From: Candidatus Peribacteria bacterium
GTDB lineage: Bacteria; Patescibacteriota; Gracilibacteria; UBA1369; 2-02-FULL-48-14
Direction: 5' to 3'
Length of the DNA: 64,000 nt
NCBI GenBank assembly: GCA_943357175.1
Contig: CALRGE010000005.1
Coordinates: 1 to 64,000, forward strand
Part shown: one piece after another, positions 54,366 through 63,820 of the stretch
Position numbering within the stretch: the first letter of the stretch is position 1
Layout of the letters: every line of letters begins with the position of its first letter
Made by a program: the position numbers and the translations under genes
The notes under the pieces: generated by a model
What the model saw: the letters and a program-made list of their open reading frames with translations, nothing else
Database searches by the model: none
Told to the model about the DNA's origin: nothing

Positions 54366-55412
54366 TTAGAGCTGAGAACCATCAATAACCAATTTCAAAT
54401 CAGATCCTTCAAGCTCAATAACTCTAACACCTTTTACTAGCGCCTCCTTATTTAATTTAATATCTTTTATACGAAGTTCAAGCTCAGTAATTCCATCATT
54501 ATAAAAATTATCAAGTTTCAATCTTGCTCTATAATTCGCTCGAATCTCAAGTACTTCTTTTGAAACAGAAATAAAAGATTCCAAACTAATATTACTAGAA
54601 TTTCCATCAAGATTATTTATGCTATTGAAAAATGCATCTTCATCAGAAGCCTGATCAGCCTGTTTTATTTCAAATTGTGCAATCAAATCAGCTTCTTCTC
54701 TTTGCAATTGACGCAAATTCAAATTGGCTATATTTAATAGCGATTCAAGCTCATCGACATGTTTATCAATTGCCAATGTTCTATCTGAAGATTGATCAAT
54801 TAATTTCTGTACATCAACCTGCAAAATATTGTAAATTTTCTGGAAATCCTCAACAAATCTGGCATATTCCGCTGCAGAACCACGCTCTGTACCCAATTCT
54901 TCACCTGTTAAGGTAGAACTATCTTTATCAGCCTCCTCAAAACCAATCTTAATTCCGGTTTCAATTTGAGTACCGAAAAGTGTATGTGTTGGAGTATCAT
55001 CAGGTTCTTCAACAACAGGTTCCTCAGTAATGGGTCTATTTTTATAATATTCCCAAGCTTTAAATCCCCCGTAGACAAGCCCGGCTAGGAATAAAACTGC
55101 AAAAATTCCTCCACAACAAAACTTCACGTGCCGAGTTGAAAGGCCAGATTCACGAACAATATCAAGTAAGCCACCACCTTCATCACCCTCAGAATCACCT
55201 TCTTCTACACCTGCAAACTCACGCAATTTATTCTTGGTTTGTTGTCTTCTCTTCTGTAATTCACTCGACTCAGGCATTTCTTCAACCTCAAGCGGTGCAG
55301 AAAGAATATCTACCGGTTTCGGCAAATCTAAATCAAGAGCCTCATCGTCTTCACGCTCAGCGTGCTTTTCAGCTTTTTCTGTTTTTTCGTCTTTAGGTTT
55401 TTCTTCAGCCAT
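54366..55412 (-). CDS. Membrane-anchored protein with long coiled coil (348 aa)
   Basis: A cytoplasmic, highly charged N-terminus (residues 1-95, Glu/Lys-rich, with 'LPKPVDIL') is followed by one membrane segment (about 100-122) and an extracellular part with an acidic Pro-rich spacer, then helical coiled coils (about 185-340). I recognise no family. The layout resembles wall- or division-linked bitopic proteins. It lies 17 nt upstream of the rel-like gene on the same strand. Confidence 0.75.
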   Translation of the reverse strand: MAEEKPKDEKTEKAEKHAEREDDEALDLDLPKPVDILSAPLEVEEMPESSELQKRRQQTKNKLREFAGVEEGDSEGDEGGGLLDIVRESGLSTRHVKFCCGGIFAVLFLAGLVYGGFKAWEYYKNRPITEEPVVEEPDDTPTHTLFGTQIETGIKIGFEEADKDSSTLTGEELGTERGSAAEYARFVEDFQKIYNILQVDVQKLIDQSSDRTLAIDKHVDELESLLNIANLNLRQLQREEADLIAQFEIKQADQASDEDAFFNSINNLDGNSSNISLESFISVSKEVLEIRANYRARLKLDNFYNDGITELELRIKDIKLNKEALVKGVRVIELEGSDLKLVIDGSQL

Positions 55413-55464
55413 AATTAAAAATAACTCATGATATTATACCATAAATAACTGCCATTTGCCAGGC

Positions 55465-55956
55465 TTAACTCAAGACAAAGCCAATCCCAACCATCACTAG
55501 TGCAACAACTACTGTCTCTGGCCAATCTAATTTGGCAATTTTCCTCAAAACAGCCAATAGAATAACGAGACCCCAAACCTTACTTATAGTTGAAAGCTTT
55601 GGAAGAATATCAATAAAACCAATCAGTGAAGAAAAACACATGAGTTTAACAAAACCCTCCATTTTCAATCGACTCTTAAAAAACTCCTGTAAAACATAAC
55701 CAACTGCATAAAAAGTCACTAAAGAGATAACAGTTGTTTCAACTGTATTCTTTATTACAGTGAAAAAATCAGGGCGATAAACAACAATTCCAGGATTAGG
55801 GAAGAAATAGTAACCAATAGCTCCCAAAAAGCCTGAAATAGCCAAAATCAAAAATCCATCGTAAAGAGCCTCACGATCATCAGCAATTTTCCTCATCGTT
55901 AACTCGTTCAAAAGCACAATTTCCCCGGCATCTTTGAAGTACTTTTTTGGATCCAT
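55465..55956 (-). CDS. YIP1-like membrane protein (163 aa)
   Basis: Five hydrophobic segments after a short cytoplasmic start 'MDPKKYFKDAGEIVLLNE'. The opening, the spacing of segments and 'TVISLVTFYAVGYVLQEFF' resemble the YIP1/DUF1282 group, whose role in bacteria is unclear. It is separated from the 348-aa gene by 52 nt and divergent from hppA. Confidence 0.7.
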   Translation of the reverse strand: MDPKKYFKDAGEIVLLNELTMRKIADDREALYDGFLILAISGFLGAIGYYFFPNPGIVVYRPDFFTVIKNTVETTVISLVTFYAVGYVLQEFFKSRLKMEGFVKLMCFSSLIGFIDILPKLSTISKVWGLVILLAVLRKIAKLDWPETVVVALVMVGIGFVLS

Positions 55957-56024
55957 ATATATTGGTGTGCGCTATCATTAAAACAATATTCCAGCGACTA
56001 GTCAAAAGGATTCTTCAATCTGCA

Positions 56025-56053
56025 TTTGATGAATAGGCGGATTTTGCCTAGAA
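56025..56053 (+). promoter_or_regulatory. Promoter of hppA
   Basis: TTGATG (56025-56030), 17-nt spacer, TAGAAT (56048-56053); ATG at 56087. Confidence 0.6.
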
Positions 56054-56086
56054 TAGGCCGGACTTAAGCTATTTAACCTCATTTAA

Positions 56087-58144
56087 ATGAACATTCCATT
56101 TATAGCCATTGGAGCAAGTATTTTATCATTGCTCTGGGCAGTCGCGTTAATCGTATCGGTACTTAATAAAAAGACAGGCGACCAAACAATGCAAGACATT
56201 GCAAATGCCATTCAAGAAGGCGCAATGGCTTACTTAAACCGTCAGTTCAAAACAATCGCAGTTTTCGCAATTATTATTTTCTTGATTTTAGGCTTCGCAT
56301 TACCTGCAAACGGATTCTTAATCGCAACCGGATTCTTGGTTGGAGCGGTTTTCTCAGCACTTGCCGGATACATTGGTATGGGCGTGGCTGTTAGAGCAAA
56401 CATCAGAACAGCCGCAGCCGCAAAAGATGGGCTAGCACCTGCACTTAACATCGCCTTCAGAGGTGGTGCAGTAACAGGTTTAGCAGTAGTTGGATTGGCA
56501 CTTCTTGGTGTTGCAGGTTTATATTGGTTGTTTGTGAACTCATTCGGTCTTTCAGTTTCTGAAGCACCTGGAGTTTTGATTGGATTCGGATTCGGAGCGT
56601 CTTTGATTTCTCTCTTCGCACGTGTTGGTGGAGGAATTTTCACAAAGGCCGCAGATGTTGGAGCTGATCTTGTTGGTAAAGTTGAAAAAGGAATTCCTGA
56701 AGACGATCCAAGAAACCCTGCAGTAATTGCAGATAACGTTGGTGACAACGTGGGAGATTGCGCCGGAATGGGTGCAGATTTATTCGAAACTTATGCAGTG
56801 ACTTTAATTGCAGCCATGGTTTTGGCTGCTTCAACATTAACAGATAAAATCGGTCAGACTGGAATCGAATTTCCACTAGCACTTGGTTCTATTGCAGTTG
56901 TCTCTTCAATCCTAGGTATTTACTTTGTGAAACTTGGAGACGGTTCAAAAAACATCATGGCCGCTCTATATAAAGGAACACTCGCAACAGGAATTTTCTC
57001 AGGAATCGGTTTCTACTTCGCGACAAAATACATGATCAACGACATCAATATTTTCTTCGCAACAGTAGTAGGTTTAATTATCACTCTACTTATCAATATC
57101 GTTACTGAATATTACACATCTAAGGAATACAGCCCAGTTCGTTCAATCGCAAAATCTTCTGAAACAGGTGCAGGAACAAACTTAATTACAGGTCTTGGAG
57201 TTGGAATGCAGTCAACTTTCCCAATGGTTTTAATTATCATCGGTGGAATTTTTGCAGCTTACTGGCTTGGTGATCATTCAGTTCTACAAAGCGGAATTTA
57301 TGGAATTGCTGTTGCTGCAGTAGCCATGCTTTCAACAACAGGAATGGTTATCGCTATGGATTCATATGGACCGATCACAGACAATGCAGGTGGTATTGCA
57401 GAAATGTCAAAACTTTCAGCTTCAGTTCGTGAGAATACAGATCTACTTGATTCTGTTGGTAACACAACAAAAGCAGTAACAAAAGGTTACGCAATTGCAT
57501 CAGCTGCACTTGCCGCTCTAGTACTTTTCCAAGCATACGGTGAAGAATTAATGAAACACTCAACAAAAGAATTTATTTTTGACATCGCAGATTACAGAGT
57601 TATTATCGGTCTATTTATAGGAGGTGTTCTTCCTTTCCTATTCTCATCATTCTTGATGGGTGCAGTTGGCCGAGCAGCGTTCAGCATTGTTGAAGAAGTT
57701 AGAAGACAGTTCCGTGAAATCAAAGGAATTATGGAAGGAAAAGCAAAGCCTGAATACAGCACTTGTGTGGATATTGTTACAAAGGCCGCATTGAAAGAAA
57801 TGGTGATGCCTGGAGTAATCGCAGTTGCTTCCCCAATTCTAGTTGGATTCATTCTTGGGCCTCTTGCTCTTGGTGGTCTACTTGGTGGAGTTATCATCAC
57901 AGGTCTTCTAATGGCAATCAATATGAGCAATGCCGGTGGAGCTTGGGACAATGCAAAGAAATACGTTGAAGATGGAAACCACGGTGGAAAAGGTTCAGTT
58001 GCTCACCATGCAGCAGTTGTTGGTGACACAGTTGGTGATCCTTACAAAGACACAGCTGGTCCTGCCCTAAACGCACTCATCAAAGTTATAAACACTATCG
58101 CTTTGATCATTGCTCCAATTATCGCAACAAAGTCATTGATGTAA
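56087..58144 (+). CDS. hppA: Membrane-bound pyrophosphatase, K-independent proton-pumping type
   Basis: Hydrolyses PPi and pumps ions across the membrane. 685 aa with about 16 membrane helices. The catalytic region '[45 protein letters not shown]' is intact, as is 'DNAGGIAEM' and the C-terminal '[17 protein letters not shown]'. The 'GNTTKA' motif has Lys where K-dependent enzymes have Ala, which by established subclass rules points to a K-independent H+ pump. It would let the cell use PPi from biosynthesis to energise its membrane. It is a single gene with promoter and terminator. Confidence 0.96.
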   Translation: MNIPFIAIGASILSLLWAVALIVSVLNKKTGDQTMQDIANAIQEGAMAYLNRQFKTIAVFAIIIFLILGFALPANGFLIATGFLVGAVFSALAGYIGMGVAVRANIRTAAAAKDGLAPALNIAFRGGAVTGLAVVGLALLGVAGLYWLFVNSFGLSVSEAPGVLIGFGFGASLISLFARVGGGIFTKAADVGADLVGKVEKGIPEDDPRNPAVIADNVGDNVGDCAGMGADLFETYAVTLIAAMVLAASTLTDKIGQTGIEFPLALGSIAVVSSILGIYFVKLGDGSKNIMAALYKGTLATGIFSGIGFYFATKYMINDINIFFATVVGLIITLLINIVTEYYTSKEYSPVRSIAKSSETGAGTNLITGLGVGMQSTFPMVLIIIGGIFAAYWLGDHSVLQSGIYGIAVAAVAMLSTTGMVIAMDSYGPITDNAGGIAEMSKLSASVRENTDLLDSVGNTTKAVTKGYAIASAALAALVLFQAYGEELMKHSTKEFIFDIADYRVIIGLFIGGVLPFLFSSFLMGAVGRAAFSIVEEVRRQFREIKGIMEGKAKPEYSTCVDIVTKAALKEMVMPGVIAVASPILVGFILGPLALGGLLGGVIITGLLMAINMSNAGGAWDNAKKYVEDGNHGGKGSVAHHAAVVGDTVGDPYKDTAGPALNALIKVINTIALIIAPIIATKSLM

Positions 58145-58188
58145 CAGCCACCAGCGACTTCAGTCGCCATCACTAAGAAAGAAGCAAC

Positions 58189-58217
58189 AAAGCGCCCGCA
58201 GAAATGTGGGTGCTTTT
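58189..58217 (+). terminator. Intrinsic terminator after hppA
   Basis: 12-bp stem AAAGCGCCCGCA with TGTGGGTGCTTT (two G-T pairs) and a GAAA tetraloop, followed by T's. It overlaps the stop of the convergent deacetylase gene. A second small hairpin (GCGACT/AGTCGC, 58154-58167) lies just before it. Confidence 0.85.
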
Positions 58218-59988
58218 AGTTCACCGCGCTACTCATGCGCAATTCTTGTTGGCGCAATAACAAGTAAGTTGCAAAAGCCGCTCCTTCCGGAGTATCAAGA
58301 ATTTTCTTCGTACTCTCTCGATCAATATCTTCACCCAAGATCAAACTAAAAAGTACTTTCATTGTATCGATATTAACCTGCGTTAAACCTTTCGTATTGA
58401 TTCCGTACTGTAAAATATCAGCTTCTTTTTGAAATCCAAGAAGTCTAAATGGCAACTGAATATCAGTACCAATCGTAAAACCGGAAACACTATCAGCAAG
58501 TCCCTCTACTTCACCTTTGCCAAAAAACCATTCATCGACTGAATTTTTCATTCCACTCTCCAGTAGCGCAGTTGCCAAAATTCTTGCTGAACTTTGCTCA
58601 TCCAAAGCATTTCCACGCAAATATTCTTGCATTTTAATATAGCTGCTAATGTTATCAGGTTCTATATGAAGACCAGCAAATCGGTAATTCGAAAGAAAAT
58701 TTTCATCTAAACCACCGTTACAAATAATATCATTAGCAATTTTCTTTACTTGGAGACCACGATTAGCAAAAGTAACCTCCTTTTTTTCAAAAGTTTTTTC
58801 ATCTGGTAGTTTCAAATCAAGTTCAGTAAGTACTAAATTCGGACTTCTAAAATTATCATTGTTATATTTAGCCACCCAAGCCAAGCGAGATTGAGCCCCA
58901 AAAAATCCATCTGCAATTTGCCCATCAAATTGACTTTGAACTACACCAGCCCACTCAACATCTAAACCGTTCAAATAACTTGAATCCAAAAGAATTTGTC
59001 CTGTAGAACCTATTGGAAAGCTTGATGAAATCAACGGAGAACCACCATTAATATTTTGTAGTAATTTTTTATATCCTGCAATTTCCTGAGCTCGTTCTGG
59101 AACTAAGATTGAAAGATAAATCCCTGACCACATGTCTAGAAATTCAGCAAAACTTCCGGAATCTACTCCTGTTTGAGATTGAGAATGGTAAAGAATATCA
59201 GATGGCCGTTGATAATTCGAAGCACGAATTGCTTTGCCAATCATATGATCACCTCGGACTTCAGAATCTTTCTCCCAATCAAATGAAGAAAAAGACCAGT
59301 TTCTCGCTTCCGCACCATGTTCCCGCGTAGCCTCAACAAAAGGACGATCGCTAGAAATTCCCGCACCGTAAGGAGGGCGAACATGTTTAACTTTATAATT
59401 TGGATTAGCAGTAAGAACTTCAATCATCCATTCAAAAAATTCAAGATCTGAGGAGAAAACTTCAGAAGACATATTTTGCATGTGTGCAGGACTATTAACA
59501 TCTTGATGTTGCATACCATGAAAACCGATTTCATAACCATTCTCCAAAACCTTTTTTGCAATTTCAATACTCTTAGCATCCGCAACTGACAATAAATACT
59601 CTTCTCTACTCAAATCTCCACGATTTTCATCAATCCAATTCATCCACTCACCTGGTTCAGGTGACCCACCGTTAATAAACTTTCCACCAATGTAATAAAA
59701 AATAACGTTCTGAAAATGCAAATTCTCAACAGACTGAATCAATTTCAAATCATTTTCATTAGGACCGTCGTCAAAAGTCGGCGTTACAAAACTTAATGGA
59801 TTTGAAACAGCATCAGGCCATTCAACACGACTCACAATCTCCAAAGGAGCAGATTTAAAACCGTCAATTTTAAAAACTTCTTCAATTTTCTGATGAGTAT
59901 TTTCACAATCAAGTAAAAATGGCTTTCTCTCAGGACCAGAATCCAAAGTAAGAAGACTGGCCATTGCAAGCATACGAACTTTGTTCAT
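58216..59988 (-). CDS. NodB-type polysaccharide deacetylase with extra C-terminal region
   Basis: Start set at ATG 59988, which follows the GH3 stop at once (TAATATG). The longer GTG at 60018 would overlap that gene. The NodB domain (about 65-300) shows motif 1 'TFDDGP' (metal and base Asp), motif 2 'GFHGMQHQD' (His ligands) and motif 3 'RPPYGAG'. It removes N-acetyl groups from wall sugars such as GlcNAc or MurNAc. After this come about 290 residues of unknown fold, one part of which ('DGFFGAQSRLAWVAKYN') resembles peptidoglycan-binding repeats. The N-terminus is weakly hydrophobic, so export is uncertain. It is co-transcribed with GH3. Confidence 0.88.
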   Translation of the reverse strand: MNKVRMLAMASLLTLDSGPERKPFLLDCENTHQKIEEVFKIDGFKSAPLEIVSRVEWPDAVSNPLSFVTPTFDDGPNENDLKLIQSVENLHFQNVIFYYIGGKFINGGSPEPGEWMNWIDENRGDLSREEYLLSVADAKSIEIAKKVLENGYEIGFHGMQHQDVNSPAHMQNMSSEVFSSDLEFFEWMIEVLTANPNYKVKHVRPPYGAGISSDRPFVEATREHGAEARNWSFSSFDWEKDSEVRGDHMIGKAIRASNYQRPSDILYHSQSQTGVDSGSFAEFLDMWSGIYLSILVPERAQEIAGYKKLLQNINGGSPLISSSFPIGSTGQILLDSSYLNGLDVEWAGVVQSQFDGQIADGFFGAQSRLAWVAKYNNDNFRSPNLVLTELDLKLPDEKTFEKKEVTFANRGLQVKKIANDIICNGGLDENFLSNYRFAGLHIEPDNISSYIKMQEYLRGNALDEQSSARILATALLESGMKNSVDEWFFGKGEVEGLADSVSGFTIGTDIQLPFRLLGFQKEADILQYGINTKGLTQVNIDTMKVLFSLILGEDIDRESTKKILDTPEGAAFATYLLLRQQELRMSSAVN

Positions 59989-59989
59989 A

Positions 59990-61558
59990 TTATTTTTCAG
60001 ATAAATACTCTTTCGCACGATTCACGTAATAACCATCATCCGTCTTCTCAAGCAAACCTATTTTAACTTTAAGTTCAAGAACTTGCTTTACTCGTGCATC
60101 AATATCTTCCATGCTCATTTCACCCTTTTCAATAGCCACTTCAACAGTGGCAGCAATCTGATCTAAGTCACCGCTATTATGAAGCAACATTGGCATAGTC
60201 GCACCTGCCATAAATGCATTTTGAAAAAGGAAACCAGGGTTATTACATCCATCCTTTTTACTATAATTCTGTATAGCACCCATACTTAAATCATCAGTCC
60301 AAACTACTCCATCAAAACCAAGTACATTTCGCAATCTATGTTGGATTACGTCAGAACTAAGTGTCCCTGGAGTATTTGTATCCATAAAACTCAATGCATG
60401 CCCAACCATTATTCCATCAACAGGATTCATAGTTGTAAATTTACTAGCATCAACTCCGAAATCATGATTTTCAAGCTTAGCAACACGTGCATCAACAAAG
60501 AACCTATCAAGAGGATAATAATTTGGTATACCTTCAGTAAACAATCTTCCTACTATTGCATCTTTAAAAGGAAGAAAACTCCCGTCCTTTTTATCCATTC
60601 CAGAAATCGTTTGTTCCTCAACTGCATGTGGATTAACATCCATTTTTCCAGTTCCGGCAAAATGCTTTGGTACCAAAAGAACTCCATTTTGTAATTGGAA
60701 TCCTTTTTGAAAATGGAATGCCAAAACTCTCACTGTATGAATTTTATCACTATACGTCTCATCATTTTTTTCCATAAAATTAAGCCCATCTTTATCCTCA
60801 ACCAAATCCATAACTGGACCAAAATCAACAGTGATTCCAATATGACGGCAAAGTTTTGCAATCGCAGCACCATATTTTTCCATATCAAGCCGAAAAGCTA
60901 TTTTTTCTTTATCTGTTTTAAGACTTTCAAAAAGTCGCCCCAAATCTTCTTGAGCTGGCAGTTCAATATTATTAGCTTTTGCAAGTAGAATAAAACGCAT
61001 CGGAACTCCAAATTTATAAGCTTCGTCATAAGTAATCCCTAAATGCTTTGTATATCCACCAACAATATCCATTGAAGTGAACGGTGGAATTTTACTCTTA
61101 GCCATAATTTCATACATACTTAATTGTGCCTCCTCAACTGTACGAGCATCTGACCGAAAAATATGTACACCGCCAATATTTTCATCAGATTTAAGATCAT
61201 CAGTTATCCAATCGGTGAAATTTATTGGCAGTGGCACTTTACGATGATTTACTACGCGATCAATTGTATCGTCAATCTTTGAGTCATATGCGGAACCATG
61301 AAGAAGTTGTGCAATCTTTTCTCTTAAACTTAACTCTGCAATTGAGAATTTTTCTCCATCATGAGGAAAATCAATCTCATCACTCGACTCACGATTACAA
61401 GAATACATTGCAAGAAAAACAGATGTATTAAATGCCGAAACTAATGCCGATATATTAAAAGCTGCAAATACTTGCAATCCATTCTTAAGCAAATTTAATC
61501 CAACTTTTTTAAGTTTATCTCTACTCTCGGCTTGTCTATTAATACGCTCCATAATCAA
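59990..61558 (-). CDS. Glycoside hydrolase family 3, NagZ-like beta-N-acetylhexosaminidase
   Basis: 522 aa with an N-terminal hydrophobic segment (about 30-55) ending near a Cys ('MYSC'), perhaps a lipoprotein or a membrane anchor. The GH3 barrel has 'VPKHFAGTGKMDVNPHAVEE', the NagZ-type loop whose His acts as general acid/base, and 'VVWTDDLSMGAI', with the nucleophile Asp. The 'SIAELSLREKIAQLLHGSA' start matches GH3. It would trim GlcNAc from wall fragments. It is in a unit with the NodB gene, which follows without a gap. Confidence 0.9.
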   Translation of the reverse strand: MIMERINRQAESRDKLKKVGLNLLKNGLQVFAAFNISALVSAFNTSVFLAMYSCNRESSDEIDFPHDGEKFSIAELSLREKIAQLLHGSAYDSKIDDTIDRVVNHRKVPLPINFTDWITDDLKSDENIGGVHIFRSDARTVEEAQLSMYEIMAKSKIPPFTSMDIVGGYTKHLGITYDEAYKFGVPMRFILLAKANNIELPAQEDLGRLFESLKTDKEKIAFRLDMEKYGAAIAKLCRHIGITVDFGPVMDLVEDKDGLNFMEKNDETYSDKIHTVRVLAFHFQKGFQLQNGVLLVPKHFAGTGKMDVNPHAVEEQTISGMDKKDGSFLPFKDAIVGRLFTEGIPNYYPLDRFFVDARVAKLENHDFGVDASKFTTMNPVDGIMVGHALSFMDTNTPGTLSSDVIQHRLRNVLGFDGVVWTDDLSMGAIQNYSKKDGCNNPGFLFQNAFMAGATMPMLLHNSGDLDQIAATVEVAIEKGEMSMEDIDARVKQVLELKVKIGLLEKTDDGYYVNRAKEYLSEK

Positions 61559-61619
61559 ATAATTTATCTGACTATAGAACTATTCCTTTAATTTGTCAAG
61601 GCAGTGCCCTTCACTAAAC

Positions 61620-62375
61620 TTATTTAACCGATTCAGTGATTTCCGGGTAGTGCTTTAAAATCCAAGCAAAATTATACAAGTATCGACTATGAATATCAGA
61701 CTTACCAACTGCATCACGAACGGGTTTTAACTCTTCTTTACGCGCACCAATACTATTAAGATTTCTTCCAGCACGAGACAATGAAATTTCCAAACCTTTT
61801 AAAGAAGCTGCGAGATGCATTTTTTCACTTTCATCAAGGCTCTCAATACCTTTCGCAGATAAAAACCTTATAATAGACAACAGTGTCTTTGCCTGATTTA
61901 TTCTTCCATTCAAAGTAGTTTCAGCAATTTCCTCATTTGTAGTTCCTAAAACTGGATATGCTCTCGATCTCCAATCTCCCATTTGTTCACCTTCATTCAT
62001 AGCCACAACATTCTGTAGGAAACTCTCCATCTTCCAAATTTCATGATCCACATCTATTCGAGTAGAATTTGTACGAGCTAATTGAAGATATTTACCAGCT
62101 TCGCCCTTTTTACCTTCTGTCTGGATTTCATATAATTCTTTTACATTTGCATCATGCAGATCAGCCAAAGAATCCAAAGAAAAGATGTCTTTAAATAATT
62201 CCTCAACTTGATCTCTTACCAATCCACGTTGAGCACTAAGTCTTATTTCAATCTTTCTTCTTTCAATATCAGCAAGTACATCATCTCTGGGTACGCCTTC
62301 ATATACTCTTTTCCTACTCTGCATGCGAGGCGAAGCTCCTTGCTCATATGAATCTAACCAACCATCCGTAAGCAT
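61620..62375 (-). CDS. Helical protein of unknown function (251 aa)
   Basis: Start at ATG 62375 (MLTDGWLDSYEQGA) rather than a TTG six codons earlier. Almost entirely helical, charged, with no signal peptide or membrane segment. It has 'RKIEIRLSAQRGLVRDQVEELFKDIF' and 'KTLLSIIRFLSAKGI' as the most regular stretches. No family recognised. It lies 61 nt upstream of the GH3 gene on the same strand and may belong to the same wall-remodelling unit. Confidence 0.7.
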   Translation of the reverse strand: MLTDGWLDSYEQGASPRMQSRKRVYEGVPRDDVLADIERRKIEIRLSAQRGLVRDQVEELFKDIFSLDSLADLHDANVKELYEIQTEGKKGEAGKYLQLARTNSTRIDVDHEIWKMESFLQNVVAMNEGEQMGDWRSRAYPVLGTTNEEIAETTLNGRINQAKTLLSIIRFLSAKGIESLDESEKMHLAASLKGLEISLSRAGRNLNSIGARKEELKPVRDAVGKSDIHSRYLYNFAWILKHYPEITESVK

Positions 62376-62491
62376 AAATAAGATATTATCCAAATAATAA
62401 AATTATTTTACATAAAACTAACATTTTAGCAAGCAAGCATACTTGCCGACCTACACCATTTCCCATACACTGACCTCCACTCCAAAAAACA

Positions 62492-62728
62492 ATGTTCAAT
62501 CCACTCAAATATCAATATTTGGCCAATTTTCTCCAAAAAGAAGATGGCATCGCCGAACTATCTCTGAAACTGGGAGCGAAAGAACATACACTAAAAATTC
62601 CGGCAGATTTTTTACCAAAAGAACTAGAACCAGGGCATGAATTTATTTTGAAAATGATACCTGCGGACTCAGCAAAAACAAACGACTATGAAACGATGAG
62701 AAAGATACTTGAAGACTTAATAAATTAA
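62492..62728 (+). CDS. Small beta-rich protein, DUF3006-like (78 aa)
   Basis: MFNPLKYQYLANFLQKEDG then 'IAELSLKLGAKEHTLKIPADFLPKELEPGHEFILKM', which resembles the short DUF3006-type beta domain ('LP.....G..L') though the match is weak. Soluble, no signal peptide. The 3' end overlaps the convergent rplY gene by 4 nt. Function unknown. Confidence 0.65.
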   Translation: MFNPLKYQYLANFLQKEDGIAELSLKLGAKEHTLKIPADFLPKELEPGHEFILKMIPADSAKTNDYETMRKILEDLIN

Positions 62729-63387
62729 TCCTTCTTTTCTTTCTTTTCAGGAGCATCAGCTCCTTCTTCAACCTTCTTTTCAGAAGTAACCTCAATCTTA
62801 GATAGATCAACTGGTTCCGCTGGAGCTTCTTCTTCAGCTTTTTGCTGAGCTACAGTAGCAACAGTCAATTCTGCGTCTGTAATAAGAGTGATTCTTTCTG
62901 GAAGTTTGATGTCACTAACGTGAAGTGAAGCGTTGAAATCAACAAGTGTCTCAACATTCAATATCAATTCGTGAATCAAATCAGCTGGAAGACATTTAAT
63001 TTCAATCTCATGAATACTCTGAACTAAAGTCCCCTGTAATTCTTTAACTGCAGGTGCAGTTCCTTCAAGTTTAACCTTAACACGAGTGTTAATTGCCTGA
63101 TCCATCTTAATGTTGATGAACTCAACATGAGTAATATCATCTGAAACTGGATGATAATCAACGTGGTGAATCAAAACTTTCTTCTTAGAACCATCAATAT
63201 CTAAATCAATAATAGTATTCTGACCTGCACTTTTGTAAGCTCTTCTAATATCTCCGTAAGCCATCTGCAAGCTAAGATTTTCAACTCCACGACCATAAAA
63301 TTCAGCAGGAACCAACTTCACTCTTCTAAGAGTGTTTGCTCTAGCTTTTGGGTCTCGCTTCTGTGCTTTCAATACTATTGTATCCAT
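62725..63387 (-). CDS. rplY: Ribosomal protein L25 (CTC/TL5 form)
   Basis: 220 aa. The N-terminal 5S-rRNA-binding domain ('KRDPKARANTLRRVKLVPAEFYGRGVENLSL', 'HHVDYHPVSDDITHVEFI') is followed by the C-terminal TL5 beta domain ('VKVKLEGTAPAVKELQGTLVQSIHEIEIKCLPADL') and an acidic/basic tail rich in Glu, Ala and Lys. It stabilises 5S rRNA in the large subunit. It is divergent from ybaB. Confidence 0.96.
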   Translation of the reverse strand: MDTIVLKAQKRDPKARANTLRRVKLVPAEFYGRGVENLSLQMAYGDIRRAYKSAGQNTIIDLDIDGSKKKVLIHHVDYHPVSDDITHVEFINIKMDQAINTRVKVKLEGTAPAVKELQGTLVQSIHEIEIKCLPADLIHELILNVETLVDFNASLHVSDIKLPERITLITDAELTVATVAQQKAEEEAPAEPVDLSKIEVTSEKKVEEGADAPEKKEKKD

Positions 63388-63445
63388 ATATTTTTAAATT
63401 AGCGGGGTGATTCTAGCTAACAGTCAATAGAAGTGCAAGCTAAAA

Positions 63446-63474
63446 TTTACAAGTAAAGTTCCGTCTGCTAAACT
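63446..63474 (+). promoter_or_regulatory. Promoter of ybaB
   Basis: TTTACA (63446-63451), 17-nt spacer, TAAACT (63469-63474); ATG at 63497. Shares TTTACAAGTAAA and the -10 exactly with the promoter at 44580. Confidence 0.65.
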
Positions 63475-63496
63475 GCAGCCACTTTAACAAAAAAAT

Positions 63497-63820
63497 ATGG
63501 GATTATTTGGACAAGCAAAAGACATGTACCAGCTTCAAAAAAAGGCAAAACAGATTAAGAAAGACCTTGCAAACCTACATATAGAAGCGGAATTCGAAGG
63601 AGTAACTGTGATTATTAACGGTGAACAGGAAGTTATGGAAGTTCGGATTTCCGAGGAAATGATGAAGCCTGAGAACAAAATGAAACTTGAGAAGGCTCTT
63701 CTTACAGCATTCAACAAAGCAGTAAAGAAATCACAAGAAATAGCAGCTGAGAGAATGCGAGATGTTATGGGAGATTTGGGTCTTCCAGGAATGGCAGGTG
63801 GAACTGATGCCGCAGCCTAA
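63497..63820 (+). CDS. YbaB/EbfC-family nucleoid-associated protein
   Basis: 107 aa: an N-terminal helix 'LFGQAKDMYQLQKKAKQIKKDLAN', a central beta sheet with 'GVTVIINGEQEVMEVRISEEMM' and a C-terminal helix 'NKAVKKSQEIAAERMRDVMGDLGLPGM'. It binds DNA as a dimer. The stop TAA shares its last base with the start of the next gene (TAATG). Confidence 0.95.
   Translation: MGLFGQAKDMYQLQKKAKQIKKDLANLHIEAEFEGVTVIINGEQEVMEVRISEEMMKPENKMKLEKALLTAFNKAVKKSQEIAAERMRDVMGDLGLPGMAGGTDAAA

Noticed and set aside
59989-60018. GTG start extending the deacetylase gene upstream into the GH3 gene
   Set aside because: An ATG at 59988 follows the GH3 stop immediately, and the extra ten residues add nothing to the fold.
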